A stretch of DNA of 64,000 nucleotides, from contig NC_015675.1 of the NCBI RefSeq assembly GCF_000176035.2, forward strand, positions 3,600,001 through 3,664,000, read 5' to 3'. Both the position numbers and the translations under genes were made by a program. Positions within the stretch are counted from its first letter, which is position 1. Each line of letters opens with the position of its first letter. The notes beneath the pieces were generated by a model. That model had not been told where the DNA came from and ran no database searches. It was given only the letters and a program-made list of their open reading frames with translations. The DNA comes from Mesorhizobium opportunistum WSM2075. GTDB lineage: Bacteria > Pseudomonadota > Alphaproteobacteria > Rhizobiales > Rhizobiaceae. This document shows, piece after piece, positions 23,384 to 32,476 of this stretch.

Positions 23384-23681
23384 TCACCTCATAACCGTGG
23401 TCGTCGAAATAGATGTCCGACGCCTCACCGCGGCCGCCATCCCAGCGGAAGACCAGCCGCCATTGCTTGTTGACGCGGATGGAATGGAAGCCTTCGAGAT
23501 TGCCGCGCAACTTCTCGAAATGATTGCTGGGTGGCACACGCAAATCCTGATCGACCATCGCGTCGTCAATCATCTGGAGCTTGCGGAACAAGCGGCTTTC
23601 GAGGTCGGACGGAATATTGCGGGAGTGGGTATCTTCTACGAAAAAAGCCCGCAGCCATCCGTCCCTAAAGCCGACGATCAT
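23384..23681 (-). pseudogene. higB: HigB-type toxin (RelE/ParE fold), stop codon lost by a one-base shift
   Basis: From the ATG at 23681 (GGAAGCATGTG upstream) the frame encodes a complete HigB-like mRNA interferase: SDLESRLFRKLQMIDDA, HFEKLRGNLEGFHSIRVNKQWRLVFRW. These toxins normally end DDHSYR-stop. Here the DNA at 23393-23384 reads TATGAGGTGA, giving DDHGYEVRH and so on. Removing one G gives TAT-AGG-TGA, exactly Tyr-Arg-stop. As written, the frame runs 455 bases further, through and past the antitoxin gene in another frame, to a stop at 22929 (250 residues in total). The toxin fold is nearly complete, so activity may persist with an unrelated tail, or the module may be inactive. Confidence 0.75.
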
Positions 23682-23800
23682 CACATGCTTCCAGCAGCAT
23701 GGAGATAATGTACCACTCCTTGGGTCATCAGGCAATCTATCTTGCTGGGCGCGGTAGCTATCGTCTCACTGAGGGGATTGATCCCGATGGCTGTTATTTT

Positions 23801-24484
23801 TCAAATGGCGATCTTGATCACAGCCAGCCAGGCATAGCCGCGATAAAGGGTGCGAAAATGGAAGCTTGCATCGGTTCGCCGGGATTGCGATTCCAGCACC
23901 TCGCGCAACGACTCACGTGGCGTGACGTGGAATTTTCTGAGCCAGCCGCGCAGCAACGTCCGGAACCAGCCGGGCAGGCCTTCCTGCTGGCCGAAGTCGA
24001 CAATATGCAGTGAGCCTGTCGGAGCAAGCGCTGCAAGTGCCGCCGACACCGTCTTCTCCCAGCCGGGGATCATCGACAGCGAATAGGACACGAAGACGCG
24101 GTCGAAGCGTTCGGTTTCGAAGAGCGCGCCGGCATCGAAATCGGTGGCGTCGCCTCTTGCCAGCGTGACGCGGTTGGACAGGCCTTCGCGGTCGATCGCC
24201 TTGCCGGCCGTCTCCAGCATTTCGGATGAGATGTCGAGGCCGAAGAAGCGGGCGTCGGGATAGCGACGGGCGGCCAGAATGATGTTGCGGCCGGTGCCGC
24301 AGCCGAGTTCCAGCACGCTGCCGCCTGCTGGAACATCCAGCCCCGCGATCAGCCGATCGCGGCCGAGCAGGTAATATTTGCGGGTCAGGTCGTAGATGTG
24401 GCGCTGCCAGCGGTAGACGCCGTCCATCAGTTCGGCATGGTTGGCCTTGAATTCGGGGCTGGCCGGCAGTTCCGTCGTGCTCAT
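23801..24484 (-). CDS. btaB: diacylglyceryl homoserine N-methyltransferase BtaB
   Basis: A 227-residue SAM-dependent methyltransferase. Motif I is VLELGCGTGRNIILAA near residue 56, with GLDISSEML after it and FVSYSLSMIPGWE at the motif IV position. It methylates diacylglycerylhomoserine three times to make the betaine lipid DGTS. The ATG at 24484 overlaps the btaA stop (ATGA); a longer upstream frame runs inside btaA and was not used. The pair replaces phospholipids with phosphorus-free lipid at the inner membrane when phosphate is scarce, as shown in Sinorhizobium and Rhodobacter. Confidence 0.92.
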   Translation of the reverse strand: MSTTELPASPEFKANHAELMDGVYRWQRHIYDLTRKYYLLGRDRLIAGLDVPAGGSVLELGCGTGRNIILAARRYPDARFFGLDISSEMLETAGKAIDREGLSNRVTLARGDATDFDAGALFETERFDRVFVSYSLSMIPGWEKTVSAALAALAPTGSLHIVDFGQQEGLPGWFRTLLRGWLRKFHVTPRESLREVLESQSRRTDASFHFRTLYRGYAWLAVIKIAI

Positions 24485-25728
24485 GCCGGACGCTTCACAT
24501 AGAGGTGGAAGCCGCCATAGATGGCCGAGCGGTCGCGGGCCGAGAAGTCGCGCGATGCCTCGTTCTGGTAGTCCCATTGGTCGAGCAACGAAGTGGAGAC
24601 GCGGCCCGGCAACAGGCTGGGCTCGGCGGCGGTGCGGAAGATGACGCGGGCGCCGGTGGAGGCGGTGCGGGTGATTTCCGACCACAGTGCATTGAGCTGG
24701 TCGTCGGTCATCCAGTCCTGGGCGTCGAGCAGGATGAAGCGGTCGACGGTGCCGGCATCCTTGCCGGCCAGGAACTCGATCAGATTGGCATGGTGGATGG
24801 CGACGCGATCGATGTTGCCGCGGATGGTGTCGTAGTTATGCTTTTCCAGATAGGCGGGCAGGGCGGCTTCGCCGGGCTCGGGATAGCGGCGGGCGAAAGC
24901 CTGCCAGGCGAAATAATTGTTTTCCAAGGGAAAATCGCAGGCGAGTTTTTCCAGCCGGGCCTTCAGCACGCTGGCCATTGTGCCGTCGCCGGAGGTGATC
25001 AGGGAATCGTACTGCGCCGGCGGAATGCCGAGGCCGAACAGCGAGGCCTTGCGCGAGGTCGCCCATTTCAGAAGCTTCCTGTCGAAGACCGGCGCCAGTT
25101 CCTCGTTGAAGAAGCGGCGCTGTTCGCCGATGTTGCGGGCCTGCATGATGCCCGCTGGGTCGACGCCGAAGAATTTCGCCGTGCGGTGTCCCATGGCGAT
25201 GAACAGGCCGAGCAGGCCGGTCTGGTAGAAGTTGCGGTCGAAAACGCCGATGCGCCTGATGCCGCGCCAGTTGCGGCGCTCCCAATAGTGACGGCTGACG
25301 GGGTCAAGATGCGGCGCGATGAAGCGGTCGTAGGCTTCCGAATTGTGGCGGGTGTCGGCGGCGCCGAAGAAGCGGAACAGATCGCCTTGCGAGGGCAGAC
25401 GACGCACCGCCTCCAGCTTCATGCGGTTCAGCGCGATGTGGGCAGCGTTGAGGTCGACGGCGTCGACCCTTGCCGGCGAGCGGGTGAGGTAGGCCAGAAT
25501 GTTGCAGCCGCCCGAGGCGATGGTGACGACGCGGTGGCCTTGGCCAAGCTGCATGGCCTCCATGTCGACATCGGGGTCTTCCCAGATCTGCGGATAGACG
25601 AGGCCGGAAAACAGGAAGGCGAACAGCCGCTCGGAAATGCCGGCTTTCGAAAGCGGGCGGTTCTGGTAGACGGCCTTTCCAACTTCCTTGCCGCGGCGAA
25701 AAACCAGATCCGAGGAGACGTCCGTCAT
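24481..25728 (-). CDS. btaA: S-adenosylmethionine:diacylglycerol 3-amino-3-carboxypropyl transferase BtaA
   Basis: A 415-residue protein of the BtaA family (DUF3419). It transfers the aminocarboxypropyl group of SAM to diacylglycerol, the first step of DGTS synthesis. Recognisable parts are GISERLFAFLFSGLVYPQIWEDPDVDMEAM, the SAM region VVTIASGGCNILAYL with VDAVDLNAAHIALNRMKL, and RFILLDAQDWMTD. The start at 25728 (MTDVSSDLVFRR) matches the conserved N-terminus; the frame stays open to 25779, but that would overlap a PHO box. That box, 50 bp upstream, indicates PhoB control. The gene is coupled to btaB by ATGA. Confidence 0.93.
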   Translation of the reverse strand: MTDVSSDLVFRRGKEVGKAVYQNRPLSKAGISERLFAFLFSGLVYPQIWEDPDVDMEAMQLGQGHRVVTIASGGCNILAYLTRSPARVDAVDLNAAHIALNRMKLEAVRRLPSQGDLFRFFGAADTRHNSEAYDRFIAPHLDPVSRHYWERRNWRGIRRIGVFDRNFYQTGLLGLFIAMGHRTAKFFGVDPAGIMQARNIGEQRRFFNEELAPVFDRKLLKWATSRKASLFGLGIPPAQYDSLITSGDGTMASVLKARLEKLACDFPLENNYFAWQAFARRYPEPGEAALPAYLEKHNYDTIRGNIDRVAIHHANLIEFLAGKDAGTVDRFILLDAQDWMTDDQLNALWSEITRTASTGARVIFRTAAEPSLLPGRVSTSLLDQWDYQNEASRDFSARDRSAIYGGFHLYVKRPA

Positions 25729-25777
25729 GGCCAAGTGATTCCCCATTTGCTTTGCCGCAAGCGGGTAACCCAGGGTC

Positions 25778-25795
25778 ATGACAGGCCGGTGACAG
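25778..25795 (-). promoter_or_regulatory. PHO box upstream of btaAB
   Basis: On the minus strand the sequence is CTGTCAC-CGGC-CTGTCAT: two 7-base direct repeats separated by four bases. It matches the PhoB consensus CTGTCAT-N4-CTGTCAT at 13 of 14 positions. It lies 50 bp upstream of the btaA start, where it would replace the -35 element of an activated promoter. This fits the known phosphate-starvation induction of btaAB in rhizobia. Confidence 0.85.
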
Positions 25796-25860
25796 TCGGT
25801 TGACGGGGGTTCAGGCCTTCAAATCCGATGAGAGGCGAAGCCGACGCGGCGCAGGCCCCG

Positions 25861-25877
25861 TTATCTCGTTGAGATAA
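25861..25877. other. small hairpin downstream of the papain-like protease gene
   Basis: TTATCTC-GTT-GAGATAA forms a perfect 7-bp stem with a 3-base loop, 38 bp after the protease stop codon on the minus strand. There is no T-run on either side. It may be a weak terminator for the leftward protease transcript or an operator. Nothing else is visible in the rest of the 186-bp gap except the PHO box. Confidence 0.35.
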
Positions 25878-25914
25878 AGCCCTTTGCGCTCTATGGGCAG
25901 CGTCGGGGGGATAA

Positions 25915-26748
25915 CTACGCTTTTACAGCGTTAATTACCCAGAAATCGGAAGCCATGCTTCCATCGGTCAGATAAGCATATGGCATGAAGAAGTAGCCCT
26001 TCTTGCCGACATTGGCTCCCCAGGAATTTCTGATTTTGAAAAGGCTGGTTGCATTGTCGTATCCGACACACATCACGGCATGGCCACCGATTGCGCTATC
26101 GTTCGCGCCGGGCAGGGGAATGGTCGCCGGCCTGGGATTTTGAGAATACCAGCTGTCAAATACGGTGAATCCGAAGACAAACGGATATCCTGCCGCAAGG
26201 CAACCTCTCAGCTGATTGAGGATTGGGGTCAGCCGTTGATAGCTGGTAATGACATACTTGCTGGCGTCGTCATAGCAAGCCTTCTTGGGCTGGGTCGCCG
26301 GCTTTGAATTCTTGGGAAAAGGGCCGCCGTCGTAAGCGGCGGGCGTGTCGTCGTATGGCCATTCCGCTTCCGGGCAGGCTCCCTGTTTTTGCAGGGTTCT
26401 TATCCCGTCCCTGATCTGCGCTCCCGCGTCATTTGCGACATGGCCTTCGATCTTGCGCTCGTTGTAGTAGATAAAGAGTCGCGACGGCACGAAATCGGGC
26501 ATCTGCTTGCTCTTCAATCGGTCAAACTGCACCGCACCGGCCAGCGCGTTGGCTGTACAGGATCCAATGCGGCCCTGATCATAGATCGGAAACTCTGGCT
26601 TGAGGTCCACTGCTGCTGGAAGTGCCTTCAATACAGGGAGTGGGGCGCTGTATAGTTGATCTCTCGGATCTGGAAGATCCCTTACCCACCCGAGGCCACT
26701 GATTTTTCTTTCTGTCGGAGCCGTAGTTGACGTGACGTTCTTGGCCAT
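25915..26748 (-). CDS. papain-like cysteine protease (peptidase C1 family), no signal peptide
   Basis: A 277-residue C1 peptidase. The oxyanion Gln and catalytic Cys are in YDQGRIGSCTANA (Gln58, Cys64), the catalytic His is His223 in GGHAVMCVGYD, and the Asn is Asn241 in IRNSWG. The propeptide-like N-terminus (GLGWVRDLPDPRD, about 18-30) is the short type seen in bacterial C1 proteins. No signal peptide or membrane span is visible, so it should act inside the cell. GGGGAGATTTCC precedes the ATG. The gene is more AT-rich than its neighbours and is divergent from a nucleoside-phosphorylase-like gene across an AT-rich 231-bp gap, which suggests a horizontally acquired pair. The target is unknown. 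Confidence 0.88.
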   Translation of the reverse strand: MAKNVTSTTAPTERKISGLGWVRDLPDPRDQLYSAPLPVLKALPAAVDLKPEFPIYDQGRIGSCTANALAGAVQFDRLKSKQMPDFVPSRLFIYYNERKIEGHVANDAGAQIRDGIRTLQKQGACPEAEWPYDDTPAAYDGGPFPKNSKPATQPKKACYDDASKYVITSYQRLTPILNQLRGCLAAGYPFVFGFTVFDSWYSQNPRPATIPLPGANDSAIGGHAVMCVGYDNATSLFKIRNSWGANVGKKGYFFMPYAYLTDGSMASDFWVINAVKA

Positions 26749-26979
26749 GGAAATCTCCCCCTCCTGCCGTTCAAAATAATACGCTACATCGAAACGATAT
26801 TTACTTCTATAGTAACGGGTTGCCTGCGGTGGTATGTTAATGTGGCTATGTGATAGAAATAATCATTATTTACAATAAAATATTGGCGCGCCTTAATGGT
26901 CCTATAGAGGCGATCACTTGCTTGTGATTTGTCATTTTTCTTCATAGATGCATCCTTATTTCAAGAGGGGATAAATGTC
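26749..26979. promoter_or_regulatory. AT-rich divergent promoter region with a 15-bp palindrome
   Basis: This 231-bp gap separates the protease and the phosphorylase-like genes. Its base composition is strikingly AT-rich against the rest of the window. AAATAAT-C-ATTATTT at 26857-26871 is a perfect palindrome and a candidate operator for common control of both genes. Several TATAAT-like hexamers occur, but I cannot assign a single promoter with confidence. AAGAGGGG at 26963-26970 is the ribosome site of the rightward gene. Confidence 0.45.
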
Positions 26980-28131
26980 ATGATCGCTGACCGTTCTTGG
27001 GTTCAGAGAAATCTTGGATTCGATCCACTCCGTGATCCACCGCCAGCGACAACTTTCGCTGTTCCATCTATCGCGAAGTCGAAGGGTACAGAGGATTTTC
27101 AGCGAGAGATCATAGAGTTCGACTCTGAATCTTCGTCGGGGCTGCAATTTCTTGCGTTTACAAAATCCACCGGCCTATCCCGATACAAGGACATTCCATG
27201 GCCGCAAGGGTTGGCTCCGCAGACAGCCGGCAACGCAGGCGGTAGCAGCGGCGGTCCTTTGCCCAAAGCGGATGTCCTGGTGGTGACCTGGACCGTCGAT
27301 GAAGGCCACGCCTTGAGCCGGGTACTTACCCCGGGCAAGGACAGCCGCGACGACTATCTTTCCTATACTCATCGATTTGCGGAAATTTCCAAGAACATGC
27401 GGCCTGGGTGCCCAGCCCTTCAAGCCAAGCGTCTCGGGGCCTATTGGATGACAACCATCGGCGGGAAATCCGTCGTGGTTTTTAAGTCCGATTCCCATAT
27501 GTCACAAGACGGTCCGAAGGTACCGAATATCGAAGTCTGGCGGCAGATCATCGAAGAAGTCGCACCCAAGCTGGTGATCACGACCGGAACTGCGGGCGGT
27601 ATCGGTAAGCAATTCGAGGTCGGTGATGTCGTGGTGAGTGCGCTGGTTCGCTTCGATTGTCTTGCCAAATTCAAGAAGGAGCCGTTTGCGGGCCTTCATT
27701 ATGCAAGCGCTGTTGCCGATACCAAATACTTCGCCAAGGCACGGCAGCTGTTCAAAACCAACGCATCGCAGCTGCCGCAAGACAACACCCGGGTGCCCAA
27801 GATTTTTGTTGCCGCGCCAAGCGCGCTGAGATCGTGCGTGGTCACGACCGATTTCTTTGGCTTTGACACCTCCGATAATCATTACCACCTCCAGGGCCTT
27901 GGAGCTGTTTCGGAAATGGGTGACGCCATCCTTGGATTGGTCGCTTCGGAAATGGGCCCCGCGGCGCCGCGCTGGCTCGCGATCCGGAATGTTTCCGACC
28001 CTCAGATCAAGGCGGACGGTTTGACGCTCAAACAACAAGCCACTATGGCCGCGCAAATCTACAAAGGTTTCGGACGGTGGAGTTCGATCTGCAGCGCGGT
28101 CACCTGCTGGGCCAGCATCGTCGCCGAATAG
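26980..28131 (+). CDS. nucleoside phosphorylase-like domain protein (PNP_UDP superfamily)
   Basis: A 383-residue protein whose C-terminal two thirds resemble the phosphorylase/MTA-SAH nucleosidase fold. The phosphate or ribose loop is LVITTGTAGGIGKQFEVGDVVVS, and GLGAVSEMGDAIL resembles the Glu-Met-Glu/Asp ribose-binding segment. The end, IYKGFGRWSSICSAVTCWASIV, is typical of a group of uncharacterised phosphorylase-like proteins. The first roughly 90 residues are not recognisable. AGAGGGG lies 9 bases before the ATG at 26980. PNP_UDP domains also occur as sensors or effectors in bacterial defence proteins. With the divergent cytoplasmic protease and the AT-rich setting, a small stress or defence module is possible, but that is inference. 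Confidence 0.72.
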   Translation: MIADRSWVQRNLGFDPLRDPPPATTFAVPSIAKSKGTEDFQREIIEFDSESSSGLQFLAFTKSTGLSRYKDIPWPQGLAPQTAGNAGGSSGGPLPKADVLVVTWTVDEGHALSRVLTPGKDSRDDYLSYTHRFAEISKNMRPGCPALQAKRLGAYWMTTIGGKSVVVFKSDSHMSQDGPKVPNIEVWRQIIEEVAPKLVITTGTAGGIGKQFEVGDVVVSALVRFDCLAKFKKEPFAGLHYASAVADTKYFAKARQLFKTNASQLPQDNTRVPKIFVAAPSALRSCVVTTDFFGFDTSDNHYHLQGLGAVSEMGDAILGLVASEMGPAAPRWLAIRNVSDPQIKADGLTLKQQATMAAQIYKGFGRWSSICSAVTCWASIVAE

Positions 28132-28175
28132 ACGGCGATGAAAGCGGTGGGGAAAGGTGGGCCCGATTAACGGAC

Positions 28176-31100
28176 TCAGCCCTTGCCAAACCCACCCGGC
28201 GTCGGTGTCGTCAGGATGACGGCCTCGCCGGCCTCAAGCACCGTCTGATCACAGGCCTTCAACGTGTCGACGCGACCGTCCTTGCGACGCACCTTGGTCG
28301 AACCGACCTCGCCATCGCCGCCGCCGTCCAGCCCTTGAGGAGGACGGTTGCGGTGCGAGGACAGGATCGCGCATTCCATCTTCTCGAGGAAGCGGATGGT
28401 GCGTTTGGTGCCGTCGCCGGCGCTCCATTTGCCCGTGCCGCCAGAGCCTTCGCGGATGTGGAAATCCTCCAGCACCACGGGAAAGCGCAGTTCCAGCACT
28501 TCCGGATCGGTGAGCCGTGAATTGGTCATGTGGGTGTGGACGCCGGAGGTGCCGGCAAAGCCGCGGCCGGAGTTCATCTGGCCGGCCGGCGAGCCGGAGC
28601 AGATCGTCTCGTAATACTGGTACTGCTTGTTGCCGAAGGTCAAATTGTTCATCGTGCCCTGCGCATTGGCCATCGCGCCCATGGCGCCGAACAGCGCGTT
28701 GGTGACATGCTGCGAGGTCTCGACATTGCCGGCGACGACGGCGGCGGGGTAGGCGGGCTTCAGCATGCAGCCATCGGGAATGATGATGTTGATTGGCCGC
28801 AGGCACCCGGCATTCATCGGGATCATGTCCTCGACCATGACACGGAAGGCATAAAGCACCGCCGCGCGGGCGACAGGCTCGGGTGCGTTGAAGTTGTTCT
28901 TCATGACCGGTGACGTGCCGGTGAAGTCGACTGTCGCCTCGCGTTTTTGCCGGTCGACCGATATCTTCACCTTGATGATCTGGCCGGTGTCGGTCGGGTA
29001 TTCGTATCGCGACGTGCCGGGCAGCCGTTCCAGCACGCGGCGCACGCTTTCGGCGGCGTTGTCCTGGACATGACCCATATAGGCCTCGACGACATCGAGG
29101 CCGAAATGCGCGACCATCTTGCGCAGTTCAGCGACGCCTTTCTCGTTGGCGGCGATCTGCGCCTTGAGGTCGGCTATGTTCTGGTGCGGGTTGCGGGCCG
29201 GATAGCGGTGGTCGGTGAGCAGCGTCTGCAATTCCGTCTCGCGGAACTTTCCGCGGTCGACGATGCGGAAATTGTCGAACAAGACGCCTTCCTCGTCGAC
29301 CGTGGTGGCGAGCGGCGTCATCGATCCGGGCGCTGTGCCGCCGATATCGGCGTGGTGGCCGCGCGAGGCAACGTAGAAGAGGATTTCCTCCCCCCTTGAG
29401 GGGGAGGTGCCGCCGAAGGCGGCGGAGGGGGTCGCCGAGGCAGTGCTCGACGTTCTTGCGGTGCCTTCTGAGAGGACCCCACCCGGCCGCTGCGCGGCCA
29501 CCCTCCCCTCAAGGGGTAGGGAAAATACCGGCGTCACCACGGTGATGTCAGGCAGATGCGTGCCGCCATTGTAAGGGGCGTTCAAGGCAAAGACGTCGCC
29601 GGGGTGGATGTCGCCGGAGTTCAGCCGGATGATGGTCTCGACCGAACGATCCATCGAGCCGAGGTGCACCGGCATGTGCGGCGCGTTGGCGACCAGCGCA
29701 CCGGTGTGGTCGAAGACGGCGCAGGAAAAATCCAGCCTTTCCTTGATGTTGACGGAGTAGGCGGTGTTCTGCAGCGTGACCCCCATCTGCTCGGCGATCG
29801 ACATGAAGAGGTTGTTGAAGACCTCCAGCATGACCGGGTCGGCTTCGGTGCCGAGCGCTGCCTGACGGCGCTTTCTTTCGATGCGGCGCAACAGCACATG
29901 GTTCCTGGCGGTGATCTCGGCCTGCCAGCCCGGCTCGATGACGATGGTCTGGTTCGGCTCGATGATCAGAGCGGGACCGGCAATCCTGTTGCCCGGCTTC
30001 AGCGCCTCGCGGCGGAAAATGCCGGATGGACGCCATTCTCCCTCGGTGAAGATTTCGCGGCTCTGCGAAGGGCTTAAGGCGAGATCCTCGGTTTCTGAAT
30101 CACTTTCGTCGCGGCCTCCGCCGCCGGTGTCGGTGCCCTCGACGCCGACTGTCTCGACGATCATCGGCTTGTCGTCATAGACGAAACCGAATTGCGCCTT
30201 GTGGGCGATCTCGAAGTCGCGCTTCGCCTGGAAAATCGAGTCACTTTCGAAATTCACCGGCAGCGTCGTGTCGGTGCCGTCGTAGCGAATGTGCAGCACC
30301 GGCCTGGCGGCAACCGCGTTCTCGGCGATGCCTTGCGCAGCGAGTTCGGCAATGACGGTGTTTCTCAAATTGGCAATGAGGCTACCAATCTCGGTTCGGG
30401 ACTCCTCCGCAAGCGGCTTGAGCAGCGCCTGCTGGCGCGAGGCAAAGACGGACGCCAGGCCGATGCCATAGGCCGAAAGCAGGCCGGAGAAGGGGTGGAT
30501 CAGCACCGCCTCCATGCCGAGCGCGTCGGCAACCAGGCATGCGTGCTGGCCGCCTGCGCCGCCAAAGCAGTTGAGCAGATATTCGGTGACATCGTAGCCG
30601 CGCTGCACCGAGATCTTCTTGATGGCGTTGGCCATGTTCTCGACGGCGATGGTGATGAAGCCTTCCGCGACCGCCTCGGGCGAGCGGCCGTCACCGATCT
30701 CGGCGGCAAGTGCGCTGAATTTCGCGCGCACGGCCTCGACGTCGAGCGGCTGGTCCTGGTCGGGGCCGAAGATCGCCGGGAAGAAATCGGGCTGCAGCTT
30801 GCCCAGCATGACGTTGGCGTCGGTGACGGCGAGCGGCCCGCCACGCCGGTAGGCGGCGGGGCCGGGATTGGCGCCGGCTGAGTCCGGGCCGGCACGAAAG
30901 CGGCCGGCCTCGTAATGCAGGATCGAACCGCCGCCGGCGGCGACGGTGTGGATGCGCATCATCGGGGCGCGGACCCGCACGCCGGCGACTTCGGTGTCGA
31001 AGGCGCGTTCATACTCGCCATCATAGTGGGCGACATCGGTTGATGTGCCGCCCATATCGAAGCCGATGACCTTGTCGAAACCGGCGGATTTCGCTGTCTC

Positions 31101-31943
31101 GACCATGCCGACGACGCCGCCGGCCGGACCCGACAGCAGCGCGTCCTTGCCCTGGAACATGTTGGCGGCGGTGAGACCGCCAGAAGACATCATGAACATC
31201 AGGCGGGGGGATTGGTCAGTCTCTCCCGCCGCACCCAGTTCTCCCGCCACCTTCTGGACATACCTCGACAGGATGGGCGACAGATAGGCGTCGACCACGG
31301 TTGTGTCGCCGCGGCCCACCAGCTTGATCAGCGGCGAAACCTCGTGGCTGACCGAGACCTGGCTGAAACCAAGCTTGCGGCAGACTTTTGCCACCGCCTT
31401 CTCGTGATCGGGATATTTCCAGGCATGCATGAAGACGATGGCTACGGCATCGATGCCGTCGGCCCTGGCCTGTTCGATCGCCGGCCGGCAAGCGGCGATG
31501 TCGAGCAGCCGTTCGACGCAGCCATCGGCCAGCACGCGCTCGTTGATCTCGATGACGCGCTCATAAAGCTGTTCGGGAAGGATGATTTCCTTGGCGAAGA
31601 TGTCCGGACGCGCCTGGTAGGCGATCCTGAGCGCATCGCGAAACCCCTTGGTGATGAGCAGGAGCACGCGGTCGCCCTTGCGCTCCAGAAGCGCATTGGT
31701 AGCCACCGTGGTGCCCATCTTGATGTCGCCGATCCGGCCGGGCGGAACCGCGGCGCCAGGTTCAAGCCCGAGCAGGTCACGGATGCCCTGGATGGCGGCA
31801 TCGGCATAGGCTTCCGGATTCTCCGAAAGGAGCTTGCGCGGATGCAGCCCCCCTTGCGGATCTCGGCCGACGACATCGGTGAATGTGCCGCCGCGGTCGA
31901 TCCAGAAGTCCCATTTCGCGGCCATGGCGGCTGTCTCCGGCAT
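28176..31943 (-). CDS. hydantoinase/5-oxoprolinase fusion protein (HyuA-HyuB)
   Basis: A 1255-residue fusion of a HyuA-like ATPase half (about 1-690) and a HyuB-like half (about 700-1250), the layout of ATP-dependent 5-oxoprolinase. The first half shows [29 protein letters not shown], and [15 protein letters not shown]. The second shows [45 protein letters not shown] and [10 protein letters not shown]. It should open 5-oxoproline or a related lactam or hydantoin with ATP in the cytoplasm. Residues about 808-852 ([14 protein letters not shown] to SPSRGEE) are foreign to the family and are encoded by a palindromic repeat inserted in frame (29387-29521). ATGs at 31943 and 31925 both have plausible ribosome sites. 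Confidence 0.9.
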   Translation of the reverse strand: MPETAAMAAKWDFWIDRGGTFTDVVGRDPQGGLHPRKLLSENPEAYADAAIQGIRDLLGLEPGAAVPPGRIGDIKMGTTVATNALLERKGDRVLLLITKGFRDALRIAYQARPDIFAKEIILPEQLYERVIEINERVLADGCVERLLDIAACRPAIEQARADGIDAVAIVFMHAWKYPDHEKAVAKVCRKLGFSQVSVSHEVSPLIKLVGRGDTTVVDAYLSPILSRYVQKVAGELGAAGETDQSPRLMFMMSSGGLTAANMFQGKDALLSGPAGGVVGMVETAKSAGFDKVIGFDMGGTSTDVAHYDGEYERAFDTEVAGVRVRAPMMRIHTVAAGGGSILHYEAGRFRAGPDSAGANPGPAAYRRGGPLAVTDANVMLGKLQPDFFPAIFGPDQDQPLDVEAVRAKFSALAAEIGDGRSPEAVAEGFITIAVENMANAIKKISVQRGYDVTEYLLNCFGGAGGQHACLVADALGMEAVLIHPFSGLLSAYGIGLASVFASRQQALLKPLAEESRTEIGSLIANLRNTVIAELAAQGIAENAVAARPVLHIRYDGTDTTLPVNFESDSIFQAKRDFEIAHKAQFGFVYDDKPMIVETVGVEGTDTGGGGRDESDSETEDLALSPSQSREIFTEGEWRPSGIFRREALKPGNRIAGPALIIEPNQTIVIEPGWQAEITARNHVLLRRIERKRRQAALGTEADPVMLEVFNNLFMSIAEQMGVTLQNTAYSVNIKERLDFSCAVFDHTGALVANAPHMPVHLGSMDRSVETIIRLNSGDIHPGDVFALNAPYNGGTHLPDITVVTPVFSLPLEGRVAAQRPGGVLSEGTARTSSTASATPSAAFGGTSPSRGEEILFYVASRGHHADIGGTAPGSMTPLATTVDEEGVLFDNFRIVDRGKFRETELQTLLTDHRYPARNPHQNIADLKAQIAANEKGVAELRKMVAHFGLDVVEAYMGHVQDNAAESVRRVLERLPGTSRYEYPTDTGQIIKVKISVDRQKREATVDFTGTSPVMKNNFNAPEPVARAAVLYAFRVMVEDMIPMNAGCLRPINIIIPDGCMLKPAYPAAVVAGNVETSQHVTNALFGAMGAMANAQGTMNNLTFGNKQYQYYETICSGSPAGQMNSGRGFAGTSGVHTHMTNSRLTDPEVLELRFPVVLEDFHIREGSGGTGKWSAGDGTKRTIRFLEKMECAILSSHRNRPPQGLDGGGDGEVGSTKVRRKDGRVDTLKACDQTVLEAGEAVILTTPTPGGFGKG
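29387..29521. repeat. palindromic repeat inserted in frame inside the oxoprolinase gene
   Basis: About 135 bp, or 45 codons, are bounded by CCTCCCCCCTTGAGGGGGAGG at 29387-29407 and CCCTCCCCTCAAGGGGTAGGG at 29501-29521, which are inverted copies of each other and each nearly self-complementary. Inside are GCCGCC-GAA-GGCGGC and GGCCGCTGCGCGGCC hairpins. I know this CTCCCCTTGAGGGG-type element as a frequent intergenic repeat of Mesorhizobium and relatives. Here it adds 45 residues rich in Ser, Thr, Ala and Gly between VVTPVF and ILFYVASRG without a stop or frameshift. Confidence 0.8.
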
Positions 31944-32105
31944 TTTTCGTTTCCAGCTTTGTTGTTAATGCGCCATGGCATCGGCGGCAACGCATCCCGT
32001 TGATGTTACACGCGGAAACGCAACGTTACGAAACTCATGGCGATGTGATGCATTTTCCCTTCGACCGTTCACTGCAACGTGAACGTGTGTTGAAGGAGAG
32101 ATGTT

Positions 32106-32315
32106 ATGAAAAAGCTCATTCTTGCGTCCGTATCCGCGCTTGCCCTGCTGGGCGTCGCGGCCTGCAGCGACAGCGGCACAGGCACAGACAACACCACCAC
32201 GCAGAGCACCAATCCGCCGGCTTCCGAGCCGATGAAGCCCGCGGCCCCGGCCGATAATTCGACCAAGCCTGCCGAGCCGGCTCCGGCAACGCCTGCTCCT
32301 GCGCCCGCGCAGTAG
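32106..32315 (+). CDS. small lipoprotein with a Pro/Ala-rich tail
   Basis: A 69-residue protein with a lipoprotein signal peptide (MKKLILASVSALALLGVAAC; the lipobox Cys is residue 20). The mature part is unstructured: a Ser/Thr-rich stretch, then PASEPMKPAAPADN and PAPATPAPAPAQ. AAGGAGAG precedes the ATG. It should be anchored to a membrane facing the periplasm. Such short Pro-rich lipoproteins have no assigned function. It is followed by a strong terminator, so it is a single-gene transcript. Confidence 0.8.
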   Translation: MKKLILASVSALALLGVAACSDSGTGTDNTTTQSTNPPASEPMKPAAPADNSTKPAEPAPATPAPAPAQ

Positions 32316-32338
32316 CTTGTAAGCAGTAAGTGTCTTGG

Positions 32339-32371
32339 GAGAAAAGGCCGGCGTCATGCCGGCCTTTTCTC
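32339..32371 (+). terminator. intrinsic terminator after the small lipoprotein gene
   Basis: GAGAAAAGGCCGGC at 32339-32352 pairs perfectly with GCCGGCCTTTTCTC at 32358-32371 around a GTCAT loop. The 14-bp stem contains the T-run in its right arm (CCTTTTCTC). It lies 23 bp after the stop codon. Confidence 0.88.
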
Positions 32372-32476
32372 GTGGAGTCGATCGTCGAAACCGACGAGGC
32401 GCCTCTCTTCACGGACCTCGGACAGTGGCCGTTATTGGCTTGATAGCGGGGACCGGTTGGCTCTATGAAGCTGGCC

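Noticed and set aside
23699..24013. 105-codon plus-strand frame between higB and btaB
   Set aside because: It is mostly antisense to the btaB 3' end, with no ribosome site and no recognisable product.
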